A stretch of 39,578 nt of DNA from Andreprevotia sp. IGB-42 (GCF_009848685.1 NZ_WXTX01000022.1:1-39578); one strand, 5' to 3'; shown: positions 30,926-39,523, counted from the stretch's first letter. The notes: generated by a model not told the origin, from the letters alone. Translations and numbers: made by a program.

Positions 30926-32224
30926 TCAATTGATGCGCCCCAGCGCCACCGTCGTGGGCAATGCCATCATGCCGTGTAATACGCGGCTTTGTGACTGGAA
31001 CGCCCGGGCATCGTGTATCCAGTGCAGCATGCGATGATCATGCTGGTCACCATCGGCAATTGCGGCGGTAATGACGTAGTCGCCGGCAAGCAGATAGGGC
31101 AAGCGAAAACTGAATTCGGCCATCAACCGCTCTCCAGCATGCGCATTGTTCGCCTGGCCGCTGGCATGCGGCACCGAGTTTTCGCCAAAAATCACCTGCC
31201 CCAGGCGATCCTTGACATAAAAACCGATGATGGGGCAGGCAATCGGTGCCAGCACCGTCGCCTCGATGCGCAATAGCGCCGCTTCTCCGCCATTGCTGAC
31301 CAATAGCGGTTCACCCCGCTCGTTTTCGAATACGACCGTGTCTATCCGCGCGCCGCCATCACCAAATGCGTGTTCGCTGTCGGGCACATCAAGCATGCTC
31401 CCGCTCACCTGCATGGCTGCCCCGGCAGCAAAGTCATCGCCCGCAGCGGCTTGCTGCGTCACTGTCGCCACGTCCAGCCCATCTTCATTGGCATACTTGC
31501 TTTGCAGGTACTGCTCCGATACCCACTTGGCCGATCCCTGCGCCCTGATTACGCCCCGATCCAGCCAGATGGCGCGATCACAAAGCGCGACGACAGCAGC
31601 ACTGTCGTGACTGACAAACAGCAGCGTGCCACCCTGATCACGGAAACGCCGCAAGAAGCGCATGCATTTCTGGGTAAAGAATGCATCACCCACCGCCAGC
31701 GCCTCGTCAACCACCAATACGTCCGCATCAACATGCGCAATGACCGCAAAAGCCAGCCGGACAAACATCCCGCTTGAATAGGTTTTTACCGGTTGATGGA
31801 CGAAATCACCGATATCCGCAAAAGCCAGGATATCGGGCAAGCGTGCATCTACCTCTGCCGATGACAAGCCAAGGATCGCCGCATTGAGGTAGATATTTTC
31901 AATGCCGCTGAATTCCGGATTGAACCCGGCCCCGAGTTCCAGCAGCGCAGCAACGCGCCCCATCACCCGCACTTGGCCGCTGGTGGGGTTGAGCGTGCCG
32001 CAAATCACTTGCAGCAAGGTCGATTTGCCCGAACCATTGCGGCCGATGATACCCACTGTTTCCCCGGGCATCACGGCAAAACTGACATCATCCAGCGCCT
32101 GGAATTCGCGGCTCCAGCGGCCATGCGTGCGCAGCAACGCTTCAAGCAGGCGATGATGGGGCTTCTCGAATACCGGAAACGATTTGTTCAGCTCGCGCAC
32201 TTCAATGACGGGGCTAGAGGACAT
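30926..32224 (-). CDS. wzt: Polysaccharide ABC exporter ATPase with Wzt C-terminal domain
   Basis: This 432 aa protein's nucleotide-binding domain has Walker A GIIGRNGSGKSTLLQVICG (about 57-75), the signature region YSSGMFVRLAFAVIAHVDAD, and Walker B VLVVDEALAVGD. The last 170-180 residues (about 250-432) form the extra beta domain found in Wzt proteins that recognise a modified non-reducing end of the glycan (FGDGGARIDTVVFENERGEP, then FSFRLPYLLAGDYVITAAIA). Family knowledge links this extension to chains capped by methyl or phosphate groups. It overlaps wzm by 11 bases. ATG 32224 was chosen as the start of the conserved domain; the longer open frame lies wholly in wzm. Confidence 0.92.
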   Translation of the reverse strand: MSSSPVIEVRELNKSFPVFEKPHHRLLEALLRTHGRWSREFQALDDVSFAVMPGETVGIIGRNGSGKSTLLQVICGTLNPTSGQVRVMGRVAALLELGAGFNPEFSGIENIYLNAAILGLSSAEVDARLPDILAFADIGDFVHQPVKTYSSGMFVRLAFAVIAHVDADVLVVDEALAVGDAFFTQKCMRFLRRFRDQGGTLLFVSHDSAAVVALCDRAIWLDRGVIRAQGSAKWVSEQYLQSKYANEDGLDVATVTQQAAAGDDFAAGAAMQVSGSMLDVPDSEHAFGDGGARIDTVVFENERGEPLLVSNGGEAALLRIEATVLAPIACPIIGFYVKDRLGQVIFGENSVPHASGQANNAHAGERLMAEFSFRLPYLLAGDYVITAAIADGDQHDHRMLHWIHDARAFQSQSRVLHGMMALPTTVALGRIN

Positions 32225-33050
32225 CGGCAAACCCCGTGCGCAAACGCATGAACAGCCAGGCGCCACCCAGCGCCACTGCCACGGCAATCAGCGAATACAC
32301 GGCCAGCGCAGACCAGTCAGGCCATTGACCGGCAAACAGCGCAAGCCGCAGCGATTCGATCGGCAGCGTCACCGGGTTGGCGCGGAGCATGGGCTGGAAC
32401 GACTGCGGCAGTGCCGAAACCGGGTAGAAAACCGGAGAAAGAAACTGCATGGCTGTGACCACCAGACCGATCAACTGACCGATGTCACGCAAATAGGTGC
32501 CGAGCGCAGCCAGTATCCAGGCCAGCCCCAGCAGCAGCAGCAGCAGGGGTGCAAAAATCAGCGGGACAGCCAGCGCCGACGCAGGCAGCCCGCGCTGCAC
32601 CCATGCTGCCGCGACTACCAGCATCAGCAAGGTGATCAACGTATGCACTGCGGCCACCCCCAACGCCGACACCGGCAGCACTTCGAGCGGAAAGACCACC
32701 TTCTTGACGTAATTGGCTTGCTGCACGATCAGCATCGGTGCGCGCGACACCACTTCGGCAAACAGCGAAAAAACCGTGATGCCGGCAAACAGCATCAAAG
32801 CAAAATGGCCGTCGCCGGACTGGGCGACACCCCAGCGGGCCTTGAACACCACACTGAACACAAAGGTGTACACCGCCAGCATCAGCAACGGCGTCACGAA
32901 TGACCACATCAATCCGAGCAGCGAACCGCGATAGCGGCTATGCATTTCACGCGTAACGAATTTGCCTATCAGCGCACGCTGGCGTAGCAACTGCAGGAAA
33001 AACTGCAACAACCCGCTGTCCTTGCCGGGCGTGGCATGCACTGCTGTCAT
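32214..33050 (-). CDS. wzm: Polysaccharide ABC exporter permease
   Basis: This 278 aa inner-membrane protein of the ABC-2 permease type has about six membrane helices. Typical stretches are VTREMHSRYRGSLLGLMWSF (amphipathic interface helix), ALMLFAGITVFSLFAEVVSR, FPLEVLPVSALGVAAVHTLI and MRANPVTLPIESLRLALFAG. Together with Wzt it exports undecaprenyl-linked O-antigen or capsule-type polysaccharide to the periplasm. Its ATG overlaps the TGA of the upstream methyltransferase by 4 bases and its end overlaps wzt by 11 bases, so the subunits are tightly coupled. Confidence 0.93.
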   Translation of the reverse strand: MTAVHATPGKDSGLLQFFLQLLRQRALIGKFVTREMHSRYRGSLLGLMWSFVTPLLMLAVYTFVFSVVFKARWGVAQSGDGHFALMLFAGITVFSLFAEVVSRAPMLIVQQANYVKKVVFPLEVLPVSALGVAAVHTLITLLMLVVAAAWVQRGLPASALAVPLIFAPLLLLLLGLAWILAALGTYLRDIGQLIGLVVTAMQFLSPVFYPVSALPQSFQPMLRANPVTLPIESLRLALFAGQWPDWSALAVYSLIAVAVALGGAWLFMRLRTGFADVL

Positions 33051-33652
33051 ACGGAAAGCAGCAACGAGAAATGCTGCAGACGCTGGCGAACATGCCGACG
33101 CAGGCTGTCAAATGCGCCCAGCACCGGTTTGCGGCAAACCAGCGTGGTGTCCTGCCAGACCATGCTGTCATCGGTGGGATTATCACCCCCCCAATGGGTT
33201 TCCGCTTTCAGCACCTCCATCCCGGCAAACTTGCCCATGGCGCGCGCACCATCCGGATAGAAACGCCAGCAATCAACCGGATAGCGATGCTCGGGGCCGC
33301 TGGAGGGCACAATGATGCAAACCAGCCCGCCCGGCTTGAGTACACGCGACATTTCCAGCAGCGACAGCCAGAAATACTCGACATGCTCGAACACCTGCCC
33401 GGAGATGAAGACATCCACCGAACCCGAAGGAATTTCCTTCCAGCTGTACGGCTCGCGCAATACGACGTCCACGTTCAAGCCCGGCTGCAGATCCACGCCT
33501 GTGTAGCGCCAGGCCGGGTCGTCGAAAAGCGTTCGGTAGCTGGCGCCAATTTCAGTACTGCCCAGATCCAGGATCGATAACGGCTTGCCGGCAAACCCGG
33601 TCAGGTATTCCTGCCGGAACAACATCATTTTGTGCAGCGAACTACCGTGCAT
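33047..33652 (-). CDS. Class I SAM-dependent methyltransferase, first gene of the polysaccharide operon
   Basis: This 201 aa enzyme carries SAM motif ILDLGSTEIGASYRTLF (from residue 27), an acidic VDLQPGLNVDVV strand end, and SGQVFEHVEYFWLSLLEMSR. VLKPGGLVCIIVPSSGPEHR is typical of methyltransf_11 proteins. It could methylate a sugar hydroxyl of the exported glycan; the substrate is unknown. The ATG at 33652 has AGTAGG six bases upstream. It is followed by wzm with a 4-base overlap and preceded by an approximately 150-base leader from the promoter at 33812-33840. Confidence 0.88.
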   Translation of the reverse strand: MHGSSLHKMMLFRQEYLTGFAGKPLSILDLGSTEIGASYRTLFDDPAWRYTGVDLQPGLNVDVVLREPYSWKEIPSGSVDVFISGQVFEHVEYFWLSLLEMSRVLKPGGLVCIIVPSSGPEHRYPVDCWRFYPDGARAMGKFAGMEVLKAETHWGGDNPTDDSMVWQDTTLVCRKPVLGAFDSLRRHVRQRLQHFSLLLSV

Positions 33653-33811
33653 GAAGACCTACTTGAGAAATTGAAGTGGATTTGAAAGCGCTCCTGCTGA
33701 TGAGCAGGCCGGTATCGCGTGCGCGGCAGTTGTTAGCAACCCGTGGCGCAGTACAGGCGCGGCAAAGATGCATATGCCTCAGACAAGCAGCAAGCTACGT
33801 ATAAGCTGCGA

Positions 33812-33840
33812 ATAATAAAGCCATTACCCTGCTGTATCAA
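33812..33840 (-). promoter_or_regulatory. Sigma70-type promoter of the polysaccharide operon
   Basis: On the minus strand, TTGATA (33840-33835), a 17-base spacer, and TATTAT (33817-33812). This is the best promoter match upstream of the seven-gene operon and predicts a start near 33805, with about 150 bases of untranslated leader. Confidence 0.7.
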
Positions 33841-33950
33841 GCCGACATCAATGGATGCCGCGCCGTGAAAATGCACCGTCACCGCCGGAAAACGCCGGCT
33901 GGCAACCCTGCCCTGCGGGGTTGTGCCTGCACAAATTTTGACCGGTTTGA

Positions 33951-33959
33951 TGGTATAGT
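33951..33959 (+). promoter_or_regulatory. Extended -10 element before the GspL-like gene
   Basis: TGGTATAGT fits TGnTATAAT with one mismatch. No -35 box stands at the usual distance. It lies about 87 bases before the GTG taken as the start of the GspL-like gene. Confidence 0.4.
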
Positions 33960-34045
33960 TCAGCCTCCCATTTTTTCTGTTTCGATGCCATCGATCGCAA
34001 AGCCACCCGGCCAGGCAGGCTTCCGGCGATCAGCCCCCCGGGCAT

Positions 34046-35167
34046 GTGCCGGAATACGAGACCAATTCCATCGCTGGACATGACGTGAACATCTCCGCAA
34101 CGCCCACTTCCTTCGATACATTGACCGACTGGGTACAACGTGCTGCCCGGGCAACCGGCCGCTGGCTGGGGCTATTGCCCGCCAATCAGGTATTGCCGCG
34201 CCAGCGCTGCCATTTCGTACTGGTTCCCTTGCGTGGTGTTCCCCGCAAGCACATTGAATCGGCCATCCGGCTGCGGCTGCAGCAACTGGGCCTGTTCGAG
34301 CAGATCGGCCTTGCATACCGCATCGTGGGCGATGCCGCGCAGGTCTGGTACTGGGATGATGCACTGGCCCGGCGCCTGTTTCCCGGGGGGCACGCGCTGC
34401 CCTGGCCGGAGCCGCTGTGGCGTGAACCGCTGCAGACAGGCAGCCGTCTTGTGCATTGCGCAGAGGGATATGAACTCGAAGGTGTCAACCCGCAGGGCAT
34501 ATATCGCTCGCGCTGGTATGCACAGCGCCCCGGGGACGATGAACGCCAGGCATTCCATCGCGATCTGGGCATCACCCCGGATGCTGGCGAAGCCAGCACT
34601 GCAACACCCGAAGCCCGCAAGTCGCCGCAAACCGGCTGGCGCGCGCTCAGTGCCGCGGCCAGGCCGGTCCCAGCCTGGGTACTGATCTGCCTGTTGCTGA
34701 TCACGGTCGCAGGCGCCATTGCAGTCATCGAGGTGATCCAGATCACCCGGATCAATCAGCAGGCACGCCTGCTGGAAGTGGAAGTCAAACAGCTGCGCCG
34801 CCAGACCGCTACGCTGAGCGCACTGGAAGCTGCTGCCCGGCAACTGCAGCCCACCACCGATGCCTTGCTGGATTATTCACACTCGCCCAGGCAGTTGCAC
34901 TGGCTGGCACAAATGGCGCAACTGGGCATCATTGGCCAGGTCAGCGACGCTTATATCGCCGACTGGGTATACCGGAGTGGCAATGTGACAACCACACTAC
35001 GCCTCGGGCCCAAGGCCAAAAGTGCGGATGTCCTGTCGATGCTGGAAAAAGCCACGCTATTCGATGATGTGGTCTTGCTGCCCGATCCGCCCCAGGGCAC
35101 TTTGCGCGTTCAACTCAAGCTGCCCGCTGCAAGTGCATCCACCCCGCCACAGGCCAGCGACGAATGA
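34046..35167 (+). CDS. Type II secretion GspL-like (PilM/PilN-like) inner-membrane protein
   Basis: This protein is up to 373 aa. A cytoplasmic region of about 200 residues (with CHFVLVPLRGVPRKHIESAI and RLRLQQLGLFEQIGL) precedes one membrane helix (about 209-231, VPAWVLICLLLITVAGAIAV). A short coiled coil (about 235-265) and a periplasmic domain with a ferredoxin-like feel follow (up to VLLPDPPQGTLRVQLKLP). This topology matches GspL, which links the secretion ATPase GspE to the inner-membrane platform. Identity is weak by motif and rests on order: GspM-like, GspC-like and GspD follow. The start is uncertain: GTG 34046 gives the full frame, and GTG 34085 is an alternative. Confidence 0.65.
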   Translation: MPEYETNSIAGHDVNISATPTSFDTLTDWVQRAARATGRWLGLLPANQVLPRQRCHFVLVPLRGVPRKHIESAIRLRLQQLGLFEQIGLAYRIVGDAAQVWYWDDALARRLFPGGHALPWPEPLWREPLQTGSRLVHCAEGYELEGVNPQGIYRSRWYAQRPGDDERQAFHRDLGITPDAGEASTATPEARKSPQTGWRALSAAARPVPAWVLICLLLITVAGAIAVIEVIQITRINQQARLLEVEVKQLRRQTATLSALEAAARQLQPTTDALLDYSHSPRQLHWLAQMAQLGIIGQVSDAYIADWVYRSGNVTTTLRLGPKAKSADVLSMLEKATLFDDVVLLPDPPQGTLRVQLKLPAASASTPPQASDE

Positions 35168-35225
35168 CCTGGTACTGCAACCGCCCGGCAACCGCCATCC
35201 AGCAACCGATTTTCCCGGATACACC

Positions 35226-36035
35226 ATGGCATTAAGCAGCTCTCAATCTCCGGATGCACCAGCCCAGCAGGCCGGTGTCCGGCTCTGGCAAGCGCTGGCA
35301 CAACAAAGCCGGCAACTGGGGGCGAGCATCGCAGCCAACCCGCGCCTGCAATGGGGACTGGCCGGCATCGCGCTGATCGCCATCACCTCCGGCCTGCTCA
35401 CGCTGGATGATCAGCGCACCGTCAGCCTGCGCAAAATCGAGGCAATGCGCGATACGAATGCCAGCTTGCGCAAGCAATTGGGCAACAGCGCCCAGCAGGT
35501 GCTGTTGCAAGCGCGCCTGGACGGCACCCGCGCGCAAATCGAATCCTCGCTGTGGCAATTTGCCACGCCCGTGGTTGCCCAGGCCGAATTCAGCGACTGG
35601 CTCAACACCACGCTCAAAGACAGTGGTGCACGCGAGCTCAAGGTCACGCAGCCGACGTTCAGGTACCTGAATGCAGGCGCCCCGGCCGACACGACCGCCG
35701 ATAGCACCGGCAACGAGTGCACGGATGGCGCGCAATGCGAGCTGATCGAACTGCGTGCACAATTGCGTTTTTCCTTTGACCCGGCCGGTTTTGCAAAAAC
35801 GTTGGCAACGATCGAGAACGGTGACCGGGCGATGCGGATCGAGCAAATGACGCTCAATACCGCAGAGCGCCGAGTGGAGTTGACCGTACAGACATTGGCC
35901 CGACTTGCCGAACCCACCGGCAAGGCAAACGCCTCCGCAGCCCAGGCAGCCAGCAGCCCCGCCACAACCGATGCCAGCAAACCCGCAGATGCATCGGCCA
36001 GTGCGCCCAAACCCGTGGTGGAAGTCAAATGGTAG
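35226..36035 (+). CDS. Type II secretion GspM-like (PilO-like) inner-membrane protein
   Basis: This 269 aa bitopic membrane protein has a short cytoplasmic N-terminus, one membrane helix (about 42-58, QWGLAGIALIAITSGLL), a coiled coil, and a periplasmic ferredoxin-like domain (VAQAEFSDWLNTTLKDSGAR, then ELRAQLRFSFDPAGFAKTLA). The Ala/Pro/Lys-rich tail (about 235-269) is low complexity. It is a GspM-like partner of GspL, judged by topology and position. ATG 35226 lies 58 bases after the GspL-like stop. The end overlaps the next gene by 7 bases. Confidence 0.68.
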   Translation: MALSSSQSPDAPAQQAGVRLWQALAQQSRQLGASIAANPRLQWGLAGIALIAITSGLLTLDDQRTVSLRKIEAMRDTNASLRKQLGNSAQQVLLQARLDGTRAQIESSLWQFATPVVAQAEFSDWLNTTLKDSGARELKVTQPTFRYLNAGAPADTTADSTGNECTDGAQCELIELRAQLRFSFDPAGFAKTLATIENGDRAMRIEQMTLNTAERRVELTVQTLARLAEPTGKANASAAQAASSPATTDASKPADASASAPKPVVEVKW

Positions 36036-36475
36036 CGCTTTACCGTTGCGGCATACTTGCCGTCATCGTCTGGATCATCGTCGGCGTTTACGCTTGGACC
36101 ACCTTCGCGCTGCCAGAGCATGGCAAGGTGGTGGGGCTTGCCAAACGGCAAACGCAGTTCGAGCTGCCGCGCCCGGTCAATCTGCGACCTGACCTCGCGG
36201 TGCTGGCGCAGAGCGACCTCTGGGGACGCCCGAACGCCACCACGCAAGTAGCGGGTGCAGCGGCATCCCAACCAGCTGAGGTCTGGGCGCGCATTGCCGT
36301 GGTCAAAGAGGACAAAAACGCATACGTGCTACTCAGCAGTCCCAAGGGTGAGATCAAGCCGTTCAAGGTCGGTGACACACTGCCCGATGGCAGCAAGCTG
36401 ATCAAGGTCAGCCCGGAAGAAGTGATCGTTCGCCCGGGCAGTGGCAAACCCCAGACCTTCCGCTTGCTGAACTAA
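36029..36475 (+). CDS. Short GspC/PilP-like protein of the type II secretion cluster
   Basis: This 148 aa protein has one N-terminal membrane helix (about 5-27, YRCGILAVIVWIIVGVYAWT). A compact periplasmic beta domain follows with SDLWGRPN and VWARIAVVKEDKNAYVLLSS, then FKVGDTLPDGSKLIKVSPEE and VIVRPGSGKPQTFRLL. This resembles the homology region (HR) of GspC or PilP, which touches the N0 domain of the secretin. The PDZ or coiled-coil end of full-length GspC is missing. It overlaps the GspM-like gene by 7 bases and precedes gspD by 67 bases. The assignment is moderate; GspN/GspB-like is the alternative. Confidence 0.65.
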   Translation: MVALYRCGILAVIVWIIVGVYAWTTFALPEHGKVVGLAKRQTQFELPRPVNLRPDLAVLAQSDLWGRPNATTQVAGAAASQPAEVWARIAVVKEDKNAYVLLSSPKGEIKPFKVGDTLPDGSKLIKVSPEEVIVRPGSGKPQTFRLLN

Positions 36476-36542
36476 GCAGCAAAAGAAACGACCAAGACGC
36501 GGTAGCACAACACCCGATAGAAGCACGTATTCAGGCAGAACC

Positions 36543-38951
36543 ATGAAATTGATCTCCAGCTCCAGCACCCACTCTGCGCCCCAGGCCAAAATGCGCCCCA
36601 TCGTTTCGGTCCTGCTCGCCGCAAGCATGCTGGGTGGCTGCGCCAATCAATCCAGATGGCTGGACAATGCCTTTCCGGAGCTGCCTCCGCGCGAGCGAGG
36701 CCAACTGGCCGGCACCCCGGAACAGCAGGGTAGCGAAGCACCGGCCAATCGCTTCTTCCAGACCCCGGTAGCCCCGACGCGCAAGGCACCGCCACTTGCG
36801 GTCGCACCGGGCCATACGGAAGCCAATGTGCCCGGCAAGGAAGCCGTGGTGTCGTTCAACAGCATGCCCCTGGCCCAGTTCATTGATTCGGTTTACGGCG
36901 TCATCCTGAAAAAAACCATCGCCATCGATCCTCAGGTACTGCAACGGCGTGATCTGGTCAGCATGAAAACCGGCAAGCCGCTGGCACCCAATGAGCTTTA
37001 TACCGCCGCCAACACCGTGTTGCGCTCGTACGGGATCGCCATCCAGGAGTTGCCCGGCCTGACCCGTTTTGTGCCGGATAATGCCGATAGCAGTTCCTTG
37101 CCGGAAATCCGCCGTGGCCGGGCCTTGCCGGAAGTACCGGAGAGCCTGCGCCCACTGTTCTACTTGGCCGAGCTGGAAAATACCAACGTCAACAATGCAA
37201 TCAACTGGATGCGTACCGCATTCAAGGACAAGGTGACGCTGCAGGAAGACAATACCCGCAACGCGGTGCTGATCAGCGGCTCGCCGCAAAGCGTGTCTGC
37301 GGCGATGCAAGCGTTGCAGGTACTGGATCAGCCGCTGATGCGCGGCAAACTCAGCGTGCGGATTTCCCCCACCTACTGGTCGGCTGAAGAGCTTTCCAAG
37401 CGTATGTCCGATGTGCTGACCGCCGAAGGCTATTACAACGCAACACAGCCGGCGACCAGCGCGCCAGTGGTGATCATCCCGATCGGCGCCATCAACTCGG
37501 TCATTGTTTTTGCCAACAACCAGAACGTACTGGATCACATCGTCAAGTGGACAGAAGAACTGGACCAGCCATCAGAAGCGCGCAACGGCAATTACTTCAT
37601 CTACCCCGTGCGCAATGCCGATGCATCCGACATCGCCACGACACTGTCCCAAGTCATGGGCTCGGGCACTACTGCGGCGGCTGCCGGGCCCGCCACTGCA
37701 ACGGCAACAACCGGGAAAGCGGCGCCGCGCGTAGTGGTGAACAAAGCCACCAACAGCCTGATTTTCCAGGCCACAGCCGGTGAATACCAGCAATGGTATG
37801 GCCTGATCAGGGAACTGGATCGCCCGGCCAAAAGCGCACTGGTTACCGTATCAGTCGCGGAAGTGCGCCTGCAGGATGGCGAGCAGCTGGGCTTTGAATG
37901 GATGGTGAAAAACCTGCGCTTGGGCGGACTGACCGGCACACTGTCAACACTGGGTTCGTTCGGCACCAAGGACATCGGCGGCCTGTCGTTGTCTCTCGGC
38001 GCCGAAGCCGGCTCCCCCACCGTCATCCTCAATGCACTGGCGCAGGCCACCAAGGCGCGCGTGCTGTCCAATCCAACGCTGCTCACACGCAGCGGCGAAG
38101 AAGCCACCATCACGGTTGGCCAGGAAGTCCCTACGGTAACCAGCCAGCAATCCAACGCGGATACCGGCAGCGCCACCGGCGGCGTACTGCAAACCATCCA
38201 GTACCGCAACACCGGGGTCATTCTCAAAGTCAAACCCGTGGTACATGCAGGCGGGCGCATCGACCTGAACGTCAGCCAGGAAGTCAGTACCGTTGTCGAC
38301 GTCAAGGCTGGCAGTGCGCTGTCTCCGACCATCTCCACCCGCAAGGTCGATACCAAGCTGACCGTACTCGACGGCAATACCGTCGTACTTGGCGGCCTGA
38401 TGTCGGACAACCGTGACAACTCGGATACCGGCGTCCCCTATGCCAAGGACATTCCCGGCTTGGGACTGCTGTTCAAAAGCAGCAATTACAAGACGGATCG
38501 CACTGAACTCATCATCCTGATTACGGCTTACTCGATCGAAGACGACTACGATACCCAATCGATTTCGGATGCGTTCCGCACGCGCTTCCCTTGGTCGGAC
38601 ACGCTGTTCCGCGAAGCCCCCAAACGCAATGCCGCAACAGACAGCATGGGCAGCGCCGCACCCGGTGAAAAAGTCTATATCAGCACATCAAAACCCTACG
38701 TCCCCAAAACCGGCAATGCATCGCCAGCGACGGATGATGCACTCAGCACAAAAACCACAACCGGTTCCGGTGAACAATTCGTAACGCCGCCGGGCAACAC
38801 GCCATCTGGCAGCGGCACGAGTCCCGCCACGCAAGCGGCGCCACCCAAGGATGTCGTCATGTCCGGCAACCCGAAAGACGGTAAGGCGGTCTCGGACGAG
38901 GCGCTCAAGAAAGAGCTGCTGGAAGCACTGAAAGGGAGCCTCAATCCCTGA
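36543..38951 (+). CDS. gspD: Type II secretion secretin GspD
   Basis: This 802 aa outer-membrane secretin forms the T2SS exit channel. A lipoprotein signal with lipobox LGGC (Cys33) suggests self-piloting. N0 starts near residue 103 (VVSFNSMPLAQFIDSVYGVI). N1-N3 repeats include FYLAELENTNVNNAINWMRT, FIYPVRNADASDIATTLSQV, and VVNKATNSLIFQATAGEYQQ. The secretin core (about 490-680) includes RVLSNPTLLTRSGEEATITV, QEVPTV, and VLDGNTVVLGGLMSDNRDNS, and ends in VPYAKDIPGLGLLFKS. About 110 C-terminal residues are Ser/Thr/Pro/Gly-rich and end in a charged helix. An alternative ATG at 36591 would give a shorter, more typical signal peptide. It is the last gene of the visible operon. Confidence 0.93.
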   Translation: MKLISSSSTHSAPQAKMRPIVSVLLAASMLGGCANQSRWLDNAFPELPPRERGQLAGTPEQQGSEAPANRFFQTPVAPTRKAPPLAVAPGHTEANVPGKEAVVSFNSMPLAQFIDSVYGVILKKTIAIDPQVLQRRDLVSMKTGKPLAPNELYTAANTVLRSYGIAIQELPGLTRFVPDNADSSSLPEIRRGRALPEVPESLRPLFYLAELENTNVNNAINWMRTAFKDKVTLQEDNTRNAVLISGSPQSVSAAMQALQVLDQPLMRGKLSVRISPTYWSAEELSKRMSDVLTAEGYYNATQPATSAPVVIIPIGAINSVIVFANNQNVLDHIVKWTEELDQPSEARNGNYFIYPVRNADASDIATTLSQVMGSGTTAAAAGPATATATTGKAAPRVVVNKATNSLIFQATAGEYQQWYGLIRELDRPAKSALVTVSVAEVRLQDGEQLGFEWMVKNLRLGGLTGTLSTLGSFGTKDIGGLSLSLGAEAGSPTVILNALAQATKARVLSNPTLLTRSGEEATITVGQEVPTVTSQQSNADTGSATGGVLQTIQYRNTGVILKVKPVVHAGGRIDLNVSQEVSTVVDVKAGSALSPTISTRKVDTKLTVLDGNTVVLGGLMSDNRDNSDTGVPYAKDIPGLGLLFKSSNYKTDRTELIILITAYSIEDDYDTQSISDAFRTRFPWSDTLFREAPKRNAATDSMGSAAPGEKVYISTSKPYVPKTGNASPATDDALSTKTTTGSGEQFVTPPGNTPSGSGTSPATQAAPPKDVVMSGNPKDGKAVSDEALKKELLEALKGSLNP

Positions 38952-39129
38952 ACCACCCCGGGCCTGTTGCTTTTCAGCAACAAGCTTGGCCAACACCGGC
39001 ATTGCGTGCCACCCATGCAAGCAGCAACTCTCAATCATCCGCCATGCGCGGCGTAGTTATGGCCAGACCAGCGTAATTGCTTGTTTTATATCCAAATATA
39101 AGCATGGCCTTATAAAAAATATCATGCCG

Positions 39130-39139
39130 CCCCCCCCCC
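39130..39139 (+). repeat. Homopolymeric C10 tract
   Basis: Ten consecutive C residues lie between an AT-rich patch and a short CCC run. Tracts of this length are prone to slippage. No long reading frame crosses it, so any effect would be on promoter spacing or transcript structure. Confidence 0.6.
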
Positions 39140-39507
39140 TCCCGGATGAAGGCAATTCGCCCCGCATGTGAACAGTGTCACAGCCCATGCCGTGGGCATT
39201 GCCATCAATCCCGTCGGGCTTGGCGCATTTGTGGCACGTGAATTAAGCTAAACCCCAGCGGCTCTAGAGGCGTCGGGCAAGCAGGCAATGCCATATGAAT
39301 GGCCTTGCTTCACGCTGGCAGAAAATCTGTCAATGCACCTGCAACAGCAATGTGTATGCGACAGCGTGGCGTTAGTGATGGCTTACGCCTACTTAGCGTT
39401 TTCTTAGCACTGCCCGGCAAACTAAGTTGCATTGGACCAACCGCAGCAGTTAATATTGCGTTGCCGAATTAGCTAGGCGGCATGCGCACAAACCTGCTCA
39501 GGTTGGC

Positions 39508-39523
39508 ATGCATTCGAATGCAT
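39508..39523. promoter_or_regulatory. Perfect 16-bp palindrome upstream of the right-edge gene
   Basis: ATGCATTCGAATGCAT reads the same on both strands and ends 23 bases before the start codon at 39547. It could be an operator for a dimeric regulator or a small mRNA hairpin close to the ribosome binding site. Confidence 0.45.

Larger units (their letters stand above)
33653..34045. other. Divergent intergenic region between the polysaccharide and T2SS operons
   Basis: No gene is visible in these 393 bases. It holds a minus-strand sigma70-type promoter (33812-33840), a small hairpin CCTGCT/AGCAGG near 33692-33707 in the leader of the polysaccharide mRNA, and an extended -10-like element on the plus strand (33951-33959). 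I do not see a JUMPstart/ops element. Confidence 0.6.

Noticed and set aside
33938-33959. TTGACC and TATAGT as a -35/-10 pair for the GspL-like gene
   Set aside because: The spacer is only 10 bases, far from the required 16-18. Only the extended -10 reading was kept.
33848-34138. A 96-codon minus-strand open frame between the polysaccharide and T2SS operons
   Set aside because: It overlaps the start of the GspL-like gene and the promoter region. It has no recognisable domain and no convincing ribosome binding site.
39124-39171. A 15-codon reading frame (MPPPPLPDEG...) across the C10 tract
   Set aside because: There is no Shine-Dalgarno sequence and the frame is very short; proline codons simply reflect the C run.
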